From contig CAJNDS010001022.1 in the NCBI GenBank assembly GCA_905221605.1, positions 1 through 41,106 of the forward strand: a DNA stretch of 41,106 nt. The letters run 5' to 3'. The DNA is from Symbiodinium natans. Its lineage: Eukaryota; Sar; Dinophyceae; Suessiales; Symbiodiniaceae. Below the pieces are notes generated by a model. That model worked only from the letters and a program-made list of their open reading frames with translations, ran no database searches and was not told the origin of the DNA. Shown here piece by piece: positions 1 through 13,539 of this stretch; the stretch's first letter is position 1; each line of letters begins with the position of its first letter. Made by a program: the position numbers and the translations under genes.

Positions 1-560
1 ATTCTTTCTATTTTTCTCTTTCTCTCTTTTTCGAATTCCCAAATTATGGACTTAGATTTAGTTTTTAAAAATTATAGAAATCGAGATAGAATCATATATA
101 TTTAAAAGATATCCTAATCCTTCTTCATAATCTATTGGTTCCAATTATTATCATAAATTTTAAATCTAAATCATTTTTGCATCCAAAAGGAAATTCGAAT
201 CCTAAATCCGGCGCCCCCAATTCCTAAAATTATTTTAGAAATAAATTAAGATGACTCAATAATATCGAAGAATGAATTTAATAATCTCATTCCTCATCTT
301 CTCCATCCTTAATTCTCTATTGATCCTCCTATAGTATTTCATGATTTCTTTTTCCGATTTATTATCAAATATTGAATGTCTCGAATCTTTCTTCAAAGTT
401 CTAGTAATCCTGAAATATCAAGAAATCCCTTATTCCAAAATATTCCGATTTTTTATGATAGTTCTGATTTTCCGATATTCAAGATATAAAATTCGATTGC
501 TCTCATATATATATATATAGAAATATCATTGAAAATATATATTTCAAATTAATGTCGATT
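1..560. other. AT-rich unassigned segment
   Basis: The first 560 bases are far richer in A+T than the rest of the window and contain recurring short words such as GAATC, AAATC and CCGAT. No convincing reading frame, RNA gene or repeat period was found. On the minus strand it lies just past the last candidate exon of gene A (ending near 637 at GGAG/GTAATC), so it could be a long intron, a 3' flank, or inserted organelle-like DNA. None of these can be decided here. Confidence 0.5.
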
Positions 561-636
561 TTTGAAGGGTAAAAAAGCCTAAAAAATCTTCCCCTAAGCC
601 TAGAGTCCTGGTACAAAACCTTTCTTGACAGATTAC

Positions 637-4170
<3,534 letters not shown>

Positions 4171-4440
4171 GTTGCTCGCCGACCGAACTGCCTCAGTTGC
4201 GGGACCAAAGCTTCGAACTCGTATCGCCCCTCTGCTAAGGGTCTAGGGCTTAGGTTAAGATAGTTCGCCGGGAAACATGGCCAGCACAGCAGCCCAGGGC
4301 GAGGAGCGTCACACGCAGCATGGCAACTACTGAGCAAACAACACTTCCTCTTTCGAGCAACGGCTGCAAAGAAAAAACACATCCTGAGGCATAGTCTACA
4401 AATCAATCACATTCGGGAAAGCGCTCTCTAAGACATCTTT
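4171..4440. other. Upstream flank of gene A
   Basis: This stretch holds the presumed 5' flank of gene A and a small amount of unassigned sequence. A possible acceptor (ACTGAGGCAG) lies about 20 nt before the ATG on the minus strand. Nothing else recognisable was seen. Confidence 0.3.
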
Positions 4441-4445
4441 ATCTT

Positions 4446-4639
4446 TTGTATATTATACGTTTTAATAAACACATTTATATCTATGTATTGACTTATGTAT
4501 GTATTGATTTATATATACTTCTTTTTTATTTGTATTTAGACTTTTCTTTATATAGATATATGCATATACTTATTCATATTCATATTTATATTTATATTTA
4601 TATTTATGTTTATGTTTATGTTTATATTTATGTATGCTA
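4446..4639. repeat. AT-rich microsatellite (TTTATA / TTTATG) left of the 2.64-kb element
   Basis: Imperfect hexamer runs TTTATA and TTTATG end in GCTA immediately before a 15-base C run. A comparable AT-rich microsatellite abuts the other end of the element at 7283. Confidence 0.85.
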
Positions 4640-5029
4640 CCCCCCCCCCCCCCCTCAGAACCCACCGTAAGCACAGTGTAAGGGGGCAGGGTATTTCCCC
4701 GAAGGCTGCGATATAATAAGTTCCATATCTGACGGGCCACCCCTTTCAACCAATGGGTAAGGGCAGTGTGAGGAAGTGGATTTTGGACCCTCCGGGTCGC
4801 ACGCAGCAGAAATTCACCAAGTTTGCATCCTAAATTATTTGAACACCAAGTTAAGCCGTTTGTACGCAAAGTTGTTCCAGTAGTTGACAAACAAGCCCTT
4901 GGCTGAAACCTTCAAGAGTTCCACTAAACATCAAAGAGTTTCCCTATGTCTATTCGTTTAAGATTTAGATACGGACCCTAAAGGTTTAACTAGAGAGATT
5001 TCACTTAACCTATTCGTTGACGGTTTAGG

Positions 5030-5760
5030 CCGACAGCCTGTTCCAAAACTTTAGAATTTTCCCTCGCTATTGAATATCGCTAAAGCCCATTCCCACATAT
5101 TCAACGAATATTGCTTAGGAGTAGCATAGCCTATTTCTTCGAGGTTCAGGCTGGCACCTAATCCAAAATCTTTTGTTTTCCCTCGTCACTAAAGGCATTT
5201 CACAAATGCCCACACCCTATTCCCTAAAGACATTTTACTAAAGCCCAAACCCTATTCCTATACTTTCAACGAAAATTGTTCCTGAAAACCGAAATTTTAT
5301 TGAAGATTTAGGTTGAAACCTCGTCCATGACCTTACGTTTCCCTCGCCACTGAAGGCATTTCGCTAAAGCACAGACCCTTGTCCCTCAGCTATAAAGCCC
5401 AGACCCTTATTCCCATACTTTCAACGAATATTGGTGGTCAGGCAGCCTATCTCTTGAAGGTGTAGGCTGAAGCCTAGTCCAAAACCTCATGTTTCCCCGC
5501 GTCACTAGAGGCATTTCACTAAAGCCCAGACCCTAATCCCTAAACACTTTTTACTAAAGCCCAGACCCTATTCCCATACTCTCAACGGAAATTGTTTAGG
5601 AATACTCAGTCTTCCTATTCCTATAAAACGTTGCCCTCGCCACTGAAGGCAATTCGCTAAAGCCCAGACCCTTTCCCTAAAGAACTTTTTCTAAAGCCCA
5701 GACCCTATTCCCACACTTTCAACGTATATTGTTTTATTTTTTCAATGATTGTTGTTCAGG
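5030..5760. repeat. Degenerate tandem repeat, about 160 bp period, five copies
   Basis: The landmark CCCATACTTTCAACGAATATTG or close variants recurs at about 5091, 5254, 5413, 5574 and 5711. A second landmark (CCCTCGCCACTGAAGGC) recurs at about 5050, 5182, 5342, 5493 and 5633. Copies are strongly diverged and vary in length from about 137 to 163 bp. No coding frame runs through it. Confidence 0.75.
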
Positions 5761-6205
5761 AATAATCATGCTTCGGTGCCTGCGGGGTGTCTCCTTAATG
5801 TTTCAGCCCTATCTAAACCTTTGTTCCTAAAGCCTAAATTGTTTAGGGTTTAGGGGCAGGGGTAGGGTTTCGGGTTTAAATTTTGAGGTCCAGGGTTATT
5901 CTTGGTTCTTGTTCGCGGACCCGGTTTTTCTTAAAACGGGTAATTTCCAAATATACGTATCAGAGTTTTCTGTGCTCATATTTATGTAGGACTTATATAG
6001 CTATAGTACGAAAATATGAACTTCTTACTTTGCTATATAGCGAACAATAAACCAAGACAGCTGCCCTGAGTCAGACTAAATGAAATGACTCAAGCTTGCC
6101 CCCCACCCCCAAGAACTCATGGCGATGAGTTTCTTCCTTACGGTGCTGTTGGGGAGCAGTCCAACTCGGGGATTCTTGGTGCCCATGGTCAAGGCACCAT
6201 GTTAA
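5761..6205. other. No gene recognised
   Basis: Contains a few degraded telomere-type words near 5840-5880 and otherwise unique sequence. No open frame or RNA gene was seen. Confidence 0.4.
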
Positions 6206-6833
6206 TTTAGCACGCCTGGAATCAAGAACCAAGAACCAAGATTCCCAGAAAAGTCTTGGGACGAATCTAGGTTCCTTGGATATGGGGGCGTGTTAATTAA
6301 AACGGGCCCCGTTTTAATTAAAACGCCTGAACCAAAAACCAAGAACCAAGATTCTCAGAAAAGTATTGGGACGAATCTTGGTTCCTTGGGGATGGGAGCG
6401 TGTTAATCAAAACGGGCCCCGTTTTAATTAAAACGCCTGGAACCAAGAACCAAGAACCAAGATTCTCAGAAAAGTCTTGGGACGAATCTTGGTTCCTTGG
6501 GGATGGGGGCGTGTTAATTAAAACGAGCCCCGTTTTGATTAAAACGCCTGGAACCAAGAACCAAGAACCAAGATTCCCAGAAAAGTCTTGGGACGAATCT
6601 TGGTTCCTTGGGGATGGGGGCGTGTGAATTAAAACGAGCCCCGTTTTGATTAAAACGCCTGGAACCAAGAACCAAGAACCAAGATTCCCAGAAAAGTCTT
6701 GGGACGAATCTTGGTTCCTTGGGGATGGGGGCGTGTTAATTAAAACGAGCCCCGTTTTAATTAAAACGCCTGGAACCAAGAACCAAGATTCCCAGAAAAG
6801 TCTTGGGTCGAATCTTGGTTCCTGAGGTAGAGG
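6206..6833 (+). repeat. Tandem repeat of 110-111 bp, six copies (direct)
   Basis: The landmark CAGAAAAGTCTTGGGACG starts at 6246, 6356, 6467, 6578, 6689 and 6793. Each unit holds a near-palindrome built from GTTTTAATTAAAAC and GGGCCCC. Because 111 is a multiple of three, long repetitive frames appear on both strands (193 codons on minus); these are judged repeat artefacts. Confidence 0.92.
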
Positions 6834-6887
6834 GCCGTGTGAATTGCCTGGCTCCTCAACCTGACGGACCCAGGTCCTGGGAACCAA

Positions 6888-7150
6888 GATTCGTCCCAAG
6901 ACTTTTCTGGGAATCTTGGTTCTTGCTTCTTGGTTCCAGGCGTTTTAATTAAAACGGGCCCGTTTTAATTAACACGCCCTCACTCCCTGGGAACCAAGAT
7001 TCATCCCAAGACTTTTCTGGGAATCTTGGTTCTTGGTTTTTGGTTCCAGGCGTTTTAATTAAAACGGGGGCCGTTTTAATTAACACGCCTCCATCCCAAG
7101 GAACCAAGATTCGTCCCAATACTTTTCTGGGAATCTTGGTTCTTGGTTCC
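6888..7150 (-). repeat. Three inverted copies of the 111-bp repeat
   Basis: The reverse complement of the same unit (ACTTTTCTGGGAATCTTGG) starts at 6901, 7011 and 7121, period 110. Direct and inverted arrays meet at about 6840-6890 and could form a very large fold-back structure. Confidence 0.92.
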
Positions 7151-7154
7151 GGCC

Positions 7155-7218
7155 GTGTTAATTAACACTGAGACAGTGTTAATTAACACTGGGCCAGTGT
7201 TAATTAACACTGTCTCAG
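7155..7218. repeat. Nested palindromes, three GTGTTAATTAACAC copies
   Basis: The perfect 14-bp palindrome GTGTTAATTAACAC occurs at 7155-7168, 7176-7189 and 7197-7210, period 21. The last two lie in a larger inverted repeat, 7168-7218, with perfect 24-bp arms and a 3-base centre. Confidence 0.95.
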
Positions 7219-7282
7219 GCTCAAACAACCAAATTCTGAAGCTTTATGTCTTTGAGGGTGGGTTCTGGGGGGGGGGGGGGGG

Positions 7283-7425
7283 TACCTTATATTTACATTT
7301 GTATTTATATTTGTATGTAAATTTATATTTAATTTATATTGATATTTACATTTGTATTTACATGTATATTTATACTGATATTTATATGTATATTTATACT
7401 TATATTTATCTTTATATATTGTAAG
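7283..7425. repeat. AT-rich microsatellite right of the 2.64-kb element
   Basis: Imperfect ATATTT / ACATTTGT hexamers directly follow the G run. Their position mirrors that of the microsatellite at 4446-4639. Confidence 0.85.
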
Positions 7426-7439
7426 CAAAGACTTTTTCG

Positions 7440-8704
7440 AGGCAGGGTTGGAAACGAGGGCAGCTCGATGCGCTTTCAGCCTGCACAGCTTCAAACTGGA
7501 CTCGCGCGTTTGGGGTGCTTCTGGGCCTAGAGGACGAAGCACCCCTCGACCCCGAAGCCGTGACAGCTGGAACCGCCGCCTTGATCAGCCTGCGCCTCGG
7601 CAGCCACTTGGGTTGGGGTCGATGGCAGCGCCCATCGGCACGGCGGCGGCCGGTACGGAGGCGGCCCCTTGTTGTGCTTGGGGTTAGGGCCTGGGGTTAT
7701 GGTTTCGGGTTTGAGTTTGAGGTTTTAGGCGTGGGGAGGGCTGAGGATCCCCATTCTTTTCAGGGCGTTTCTTTCTCAAGCTGTCTTGAGGGCTCTTGGC
7801 CATCAACGGCACCTCTTCAACCCTTCGCGCACAAAAACAGGTTACAAGTGGGGCAATTACAACTTAAACTGGTTGCCAGTAGCAACCCACAACTGAAATC
7901 CTCATTGACTTGCCACCCCCGCTTCCCCCGTGTCGTTTCGCGATGGCTCACGACACCAGGCTTCAAAACAAGACAAGGCCAGGCGTTTTTTCACGGCAGA
8001 AAATACATGGGGGTTTACGAAGATATATAAGGGACCCCTATAACAGCCCCAAATAGCAGGATTCCCTTGCAACAAGGACCCCAAAAAGGTACCCCAAATT
8101 TCGGAAGCCCCAACAGGACGTCTCAGGCTTTAGAACACGATTCCGACTCGGCTGCTTTGAAAGCCCTGACTCGAGTGACTCCGCTACAGCAGCAGAGCCT
8201 TGCAATGCCCAAGACTTGCGACTCGCACCGCATCTCTCGCAAGAGAATGCGAGAGACCCTGAAACCTAAACCTAAACCCAGAACCCTGCACCCTAAACCC
8301 TAAACCCTAACCCTAAACCCTAAACCCGAAACCCTCAACCCTAAACCCCGGGCCCCTGAAACAACCCTCAGGCGTAAACAGGAGTCTGGGATCCATATAG
8401 TCCAGGATCGCTCAAAGTTGTGGGTTCTTGAGTTGTCGTGTGAGTCTTTACGGCGTTGTAATTGGTTGTTGTGTGGGGGCTTTACTTCTCAAACATGGTT
8501 TCAAGTTCCGATGTCTTGTTCCGTAGATTTCTACACAAGGACTTCAGTACGACATCATTGCAATGCTTGTAGGCCGTCATATTCAGGCTCAGGGTTGTAG
8601 AACTTGAGCTTTGAGGTTTCGGGTATCTCTCACGAGGACAATATGGGGGGGAACAAGGTTGCGCGGTACAGAACAGCATATACATATATATACATATACA
8701 TATA

Positions 8705-8743
<39 letters not shown>

Positions 8744-11700
8744 TATATATATATATATATATATATTGATATATATATATATTAATATATATACATATAT
8801 GTATATAGGAACCCTTGGTGATTATTCTGGCGTCCAGAATCTGGGTTCAGGACCTTGCCCTTTCCTGTACTCTCGCGGTTCAGGATTTTGGGCTTCGGGT
8901 TTCGGGTTTCGGGGTTTGGGGTTTAGGGTTTAGGGTTTAGGGTTTAGGGTTTAGGGTTTAGGGTTTAGGGTTTAGGGTTTAGGGTTCAGGGTTTAGGATT
9001 TAGGGTTTAGGGTTTAGGGTGGTCTGTCATTGGAGGGCTCGCGGCTATGCTTCGGGGAAGGTCGCTGCTCCCGGCTTTTGAAGTAGCTACAGAAGCCTTT
9101 GCAATACTGTTTGTTTAGGGTTCCGTCATGTCCTGATGCTCTAGAATATACCGTCTCAAACCTGATTCTTTAGGATGTTCCCCCTTATACTGACAGCCCT
9201 GAATAGGGATTATAGTACCCCCATTATCATCCCCATTAAGGACTGTTAGCATAAGGGGGAACAATCCACGGCCCATATATTAAACGGGTTCGGGTCGCCT
9301 GGGTCACCCGTGCGCGGGCGCTTCGGCCGCGGCAGGCTTCGACGAGCTGAGATGCAGGATCGGATTGCGGGGATTTTTTCAGGTTTGAATAGGGTCCCTA
9401 ATACCCAAGCCCTAAGCCCTAAGCCCTAAACCCTACAGCCTAATTTAAAAGGTACGGTTTTGGGTAAAGCAAACAGAAGTGCGGTGCGTCGACAGCGAAA
9501 CAAAAGAATTATCTGTACAATGAAGTTAGTGACCCAAAAGTGTGCTGCCGATCGTTGGCGGCTATCTGCTGGGATGATAGCTTTGGCATATGATTGGAAT
9601 AGGGTTTTGGGGTGTACTATACTGCCATAATTCAAATTAGAACCCTGAGGAATAGTATTGGTCAGCTCTTGGCCAATCTGAGGGGGGGGGGAGTAGGTGG
9701 GGTAGCGACTTTGACCTAGACCTCCAAACTCTGGGCTGAGCCCTCAACCTCAGCCAGAACTTTTGCTAACCCTATATAAGCCCTACTTGGAGGTTCATCG
9801 GTAATTATAAGTGGGGTGATAAGTAGGGTACTCTTAGTGTAAGTGGATATAACCTTATCTAGGGTACTTATAATAACCCTACTCATAACTACCCATGAAC
9901 CTTCAAGGAAGCCCTGGACCCTAAAACCTTCGCCCCCCAACCGAGATCTAGTGGCTTCTGCTTGACTTTGGAAACTGTTGAGCGGGGGGTAGTGTCTTTC
10001 AGAATCTCATCAGCTTCCCTCAAAACTCTAGACCTGAAAGCGAAACCAAACTTGCTTTCGGATGTAAATGTTTGAAGCTGATGGTTCAACCCTAAACCCT
10101 AAACCCCAAACCCTAAAGCCCCAAAGCCCTAAAGCCCCCCTAAGCCCTGAACCTAAGAACTGCGAACCCTGGTCCGACACCTTGATGACTCGAAAAGTTC
10201 ATTTAAGGGGTCTATGGAAACAGATTTTTGCAGAGGCCGCAACGGGATATCACTACTAAATGTTCCGAGTCATACATTAATTCGAAGACGTAGATTTAGG
10301 TTTCTTCGGGTTAGGCAAACCCTAAACGCGCAGCCCTGAACCCCACCTGTATTCGTCGTTGTTTGGAAATGCATGAATTTCAGCCGTTGCACAGGAAAAT
10401 CGTTCTTCGATTAAAACATAGTGCTCTCGCATTTTGGCGGGGAAAGAGCACGTTTCGGTCGGCAAAGAGCACCGTCACCAAACATGATCCCCCATGTCTG
10501 ATGCTGCAGTCATCCCGCAAAACGCTGGGGAACATAAATTTTCGTTTTCGGCCACGAAAAGCCGTGTTCAAAAACAAACTAAATTCTTTGCCTCCTCGGA
10601 AGGTCCAAGTAAACCCTCTAAGCCCTGAACCCTAACCCGTTTTCCTGCCTGGTGCCAGGCTCTCGACCTCCCGAGGTGTCGCGGGAGCTCCCTCGACCCT
10701 CAGCGCTCTGCTTTGTTTAAACTCTGTTTCTGGTAGGCCCATAAGGGAAAGAAGATGCCAACAAAAACCTTATCTTGGGGGTTGGAGATTGTAGGCGCCT
10801 AACGCTGAACCCTAAACCCTTTGCATTTACCTTTACCTTTGGAAAGAGGACCACAGGGCTTATATACCTGCATACCCGTCTGTTGGTAGTATTAGCTTGT
10901 TTTGGGTGAGCTTTACTTACCCTTTTTCAAAGAGAGTGGTGGGGCCCCTCGTTTCTGTAACCCTTCTCGTGCTGTTTTTCCCGCTGCATACCTTGCTGCT
11001 TTCAAAGGCTCAACGTTGCTGCAATGAGCTTTGGGCAAGGGTTCGGGCTGTCGGGTTTGAATAGCCCGGCAAACTTGACTTATTTCGGGGGGGGCCCCAA
11101 ATAGAGCATGTGCAGCATTGGACACCAGAAGACCTTCAGATTTAGGGGTCTCGAACTGAAATTCGTTTAGAGCAACCCCTACGATACCCTAGAAGGAACT
11201 GTCAAAGTTTAAAGGAACCCTCTAAACCCTCACCCCTAAAACCTATATTACCCTGACAGAAGCCCCTTAATGGAACCCCCGACTCCCAAAAAGCGTAGTC
11301 TTATAAAACCCTACTCGAATGTGAATTGCCAAGGTCCCAAGACGCCAATAGCAGACTTGCAGAACCCTTATGAATTGAAGGGACCCTTAAAGCAACCCTT
11401 CAAGACACCCTTTTGAAGCCCAAGAAGGATGGTCGAAACCCCGAAGGTGCAACCCTCCTTGTGGCCCGAAAGCCTACAGAATAGTAGGTTATGACCCCTT
11501 GACTATCGGGTATAACCCTTAAAACGGTAGGTTGTATGATCCCCAGGTAGAAACCCAGCAGCACAGCCGGTGGCGTTGCGTCGCCAGCCAGAGCAGGGAG
11601 CAAACTCGTTGGTGTCACGTTGCCGGGCCGGTTTGCGGCCGATTGCGTCGCCAGCCAGAGCAGGGAGCAAACTTGTTGGTGTCACGTTGCCGGGCCGGTT

Positions 11701-12200
11701 TGCGGCCGACGGCGCTGCGTCGCCAGCCAGAGCAGGGAGCAAGCTAGTCGGTGTCACGTTGCCGGGCCGGTTTGCGGCCGACGGCGCTGCGTCGCCAGCC
11801 AGAGCAGGGAGCAAACTCGTTGGTGTCACGTTGCCGGGCCGGTTTGCGGCCGATGGCGCTGCGTCGCCAGCCAGAGCAGGGAGCAAACTTGTTGGTGTCA
11901 CGTTGCCGGGCCTGTTGCAAGGATATTGAGGATGTAGTCTTTAGAGTCCAGGGTTTAATGTTAAGGCGTCTCGCCGCGAAGCGGCAGCAATTTCCGGCAC
12001 ATCCACGTCTAGGACGCTGGGTTGCAACCTCACCACAAAACAATGATAAACGTGTTTTGTTTCTTCTTCCCAAGAGCCGTGAGCTTACACAGGCTACCAG
12101 CACCCAAACAAGCAACACCTTTTTTTTCGGGTTTATGGCTTTCCCCTCCATTCCCTATTGCAAACCTTTGATGGCCTCTTCTGGCCTTGTAAATCTTTCC
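7440..12200 (-). CDS. Further minus-strand candidate exons downstream of gene B's first exons
   Basis: Unidentified. Open islands with protein-like composition recur on the minus strand between repeats: about 12030-11962 ([15 protein letters not shown]), 11116-10925 ([18 protein letters not shown]), 10720-10640 ([18 protein letters not shown]), 10250-10166 ([17 protein letters not shown]), 10075-9945 ([20 protein letters not shown]), 9346-9308 (bounded by ATCTCAG and GTGACC), 9100-9025 ([15 protein letters not shown]), 8575-8482 ([19 protein letters not shown]), 8440-8365 and 7556-7440 ([20 protein letters not shown]). Their strand agrees with gene B, so they may be its later exons or belong to other genes on the same strand. 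Phases were not verified between them, and some islands may be chance frames. Confidence 0.35.
8258..8350 (-). repeat. Interstitial telomeric repeat
   Basis: About 11 CCCTAAA-type copies with degraded edges, between minus-strand exon-like islands. Confidence 0.88.
8676..8806. repeat. (TA)n microsatellite
   Basis: Long TA run with a few ACATATA and TTAATA interruptions. The small tyrosine/isoleucine frames across it are not genes. Confidence 0.95.
8893..9021 (+). repeat. Interstitial telomeric repeat
   Basis: About 15 TTTAGGG copies preceded by TTTCGGG variants. With the C-rich block at 8258-8350 it forms an inverted pair about 540 bp apart. Confidence 0.92.
9177..9262. mobile_element. MITE-like element with 20-bp terminal inverted repeats (86 bp)
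   Basis: The left end GTTCCCCCTTATACTGACAG matches the reverse complement of the right end in 18 of 20 positions. The interior contains further CCC/GGG fold-back words. No coding capacity. It lies between exon-like islands on the minus strand, so it is probably intronic. Confidence 0.6.
9404..9436 (-). repeat. Short telomere-type repeat (CCCTAAG variant)
   Basis: Four copies, mostly CCCTAAG. Confidence 0.75.
9785..9908. mobile_element. MITE-like element 2, same family as 1896-2005
   Basis: Begins ACTTGGAGGTTCAT and ends ATGAACCTTCAAGG; the ends match as inverted repeats with two or three mismatches. Length 124 bp against 110 bp for element 1. The interior is rich in GGGTACTTATAA-type fold-back words. 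Overlapping minus-strand frames are ignored. Confidence 0.6.
10088..10153 (-). repeat. Degenerate telomeric repeat
   Basis: CCCTAAA, CCCCAAA and CCCTAAAGC variants between two minus-strand exon-like islands. Confidence 0.75.
11562..11915 (+). repeat. 72-bp GC-rich minisatellite, five copies
   Basis: The landmark GCCAGCCAGAGCAGGGAGCA starts at 11583, 11650, 11722, 11794 and 11866 (first spacing 67, then 72). Seventy-two bases are 24 codons, so several frames stay open on both strands (for example [19 protein letters not shown] on minus). The unit may lie in an intron or encode a 24-residue repeat in a minus-strand protein; the sequence does not decide. Confidence 0.92.
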
Positions 12201-12275
12201 TAAGGGACTCTTGGCCCTCCCGGGGGGGGGGGGGCTTCTGGCGGCTTCGGAAAGGGACCAGGTGGAAACGTCCAC

Positions 12276-12946
12276 CTGAAAGCCAAAGCCGTTTTTTTTC
12301 TGGATATGAGTGTCAGGGTCTGCCTTTCGACCGCTCTCCAGGTCTTCTAGGATTCTTACGGGTTCCTTCAACGGTTCCAACGGTTCCTTTAAGAGTTCGA
12401 TTTCAGAGCGGGGTTTTAGGGTTGCTGGTTTGGGGTGTTTTACGGGTGTTCGGGGCTTTGGGGGGTTGGGGTGTTGGATTTTGAGCCTTCTTGCGAGGGT
12501 TTTCTGGGGCTTACAGTAGATGTCACGCAGTTTGGGTTTCGGGTTCATACCACAGTTCTCTAAACAGGATTTAAAAAGGGTTGCGAATGCCATGGCAGCG
12601 ACGATGAACATCACAGATACTTGTTTAGGGAAGCAACGCGATGGCTCCCCACCGAATCTCTGGACCCCGGAGCCTGAAGCTCCAGAAGCCCCAAATCCCA
12701 CGACATGAGAATCACCTCACCCGAAACTCCAAAAGCCCAGAGCAGCACACCCCCACCTCCAAAACCCGAAAGCCTGGAAAACCCCAGGCCCCAACTTGCC
12801 CCAACACCCCCAAACCCTAAACCCTAAACCCTAAACCCTAAACCCTGAACCCTAAACCCTAAACCGCCTGGCCTTGGGGCTGGCGTGTACGGGTTTGTGG
12901 ATGGGACTGAACGCCGTGGCGGCTCCGAGGTCTCCGGAGGGGCCAT
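12276..12946 (-). CDS. Gene B, first four exons: unidentified protein with telomeric first intron
   Basis: Not recognised. ATG at 12946 starts MAPPETSEPPRRSV. Exon 1 is 12946-12865 (82 bp). It is followed by an intron beginning GTTTAGGG (C-rich block on plus) and ending GGGGTTTTCCAG. Exon 2 is 12773-12721, then a GTGAGG...GGGTCCAG intron. Exon 3 is 12659-12551, then a GTATGA...ATCCTAG intron. Exon 4 is 12346-12276, ending TTTCAG/GTGGAC. All four borders keep one reading frame without stops (phases 1, 0, 1, 0), which random open frames would not do. Exon 3 holds a hydrophobic stretch (VMFIVAAMAFATLF), possibly a membrane helix; exon 4 is charged (EDLESGRKADPDT). The N-terminus is rich in Pro and Ser. 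Continuation is uncertain (see islands at 7.4-12.2 kb). Confidence 0.62.
12808..12864 (-). repeat. Telomeric repeat inside gene B intron 1
   Basis: Eight CCCTAAA copies. The gene B exon 1 donor is the GTTTAG at the junction between the coding GGCG and the first repeat. Confidence 0.92.
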
Positions 12947-12990
12947 GCTGCCGCGCGCCCGCAGGTAGGCAAAAACCTTAAGGCTCAGAG

Positions 12991-13134
12991 TTTAGGGTTT
13001 AGGGTTTAGGGTTCAGGGTTTGGGGTTTAGGGCTTAGGGTTTAGGGTTTAGGGTTTAGGGTTTCAGGGTTTAGGGTCTAGGGTTTAGGGTTTAGGGTTTA
13101 GGGTTTAGGGTTTAGGGTTTAGGGTTTAGGGTTT
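12991..13134 (+). repeat. Interstitial telomeric repeat upstream of gene B
   Basis: About 20 TTTAGGG copies starting 45 bp upstream of the gene B ATG. With 12808-12864 it brackets exon 1 as an inverted pair. Confidence 0.93.
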
Positions 13135-13539
13135 CCAGAAAGTTCGAACATGGTTCAAGGATGATTGCAGCCGGGATTCCCTTTAGTATTCCTGTTAGGG
13201 GATGGGGATAAATTTACTTCAGGGTTTCTTTGTGGCTCAAGGATTCAGGGTTGGCCCCGCAACTGCAAACCCCTAAACCGTTCGCGGTGTTCAGGGCTTC
13301 TCAAGAAGTCAAAATGGAGAAGCTGAAGAGTTTAAAGGCTTAGGGTGTAGGATTTCGAATCCCGGGCCTTTGGTGTTTTGGAGACCTTCTCAAGCGCTCA
13401 AGCCGAAATTCTAACCACTAAACGTTAAACCTTCAAGGTCTTAGGATTTAGGAACCCCGAAATACACCAATGTTAGATCCCGGGGCCTCCGCACGTTCCA
13501 GCTTCTTGTACGTGATGGCACCTGAAGCCCCACCGAGTT

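Larger units (their letters stand above)
4640..7282. mobile_element. Candidate 2.64-kb element with C-run terminal inverted repeats
   Basis: The left end is a run of 15 C, one T, then CAGAACCCACC (4656-4666). The right end is its inverse, GGTGGGTTCTG (7257-7267) followed by a G run to 7282. TA lies directly outside both ends (4638-4639 and 7283-7284), as for elements that duplicate TA, and both flanks are AT microsatellites. The interior has no transposase frame; it holds a degenerate tandem repeat of about 160 bp and head-to-head arrays of a 111-bp repeat. It could be a non-autonomous or fold-back element. Alternatively, the end similarity could come from two copies of a microsatellite-associated motif in opposite orientation. 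Confidence 0.4.

Noticed and set aside
6318-6899. 193-codon open frame on minus across the 111-bp array
   Set aside because: The unit length of 111 is a multiple of three and lacks stops in this frame, so the frame is a by-product. The repeating residues only mirror the DNA repeat.
13340-13370. tRNA-like TTCGAATCC words (also at 186-196)
   Set aside because: No matching acceptor, D or anticodon arms could be folded around them.
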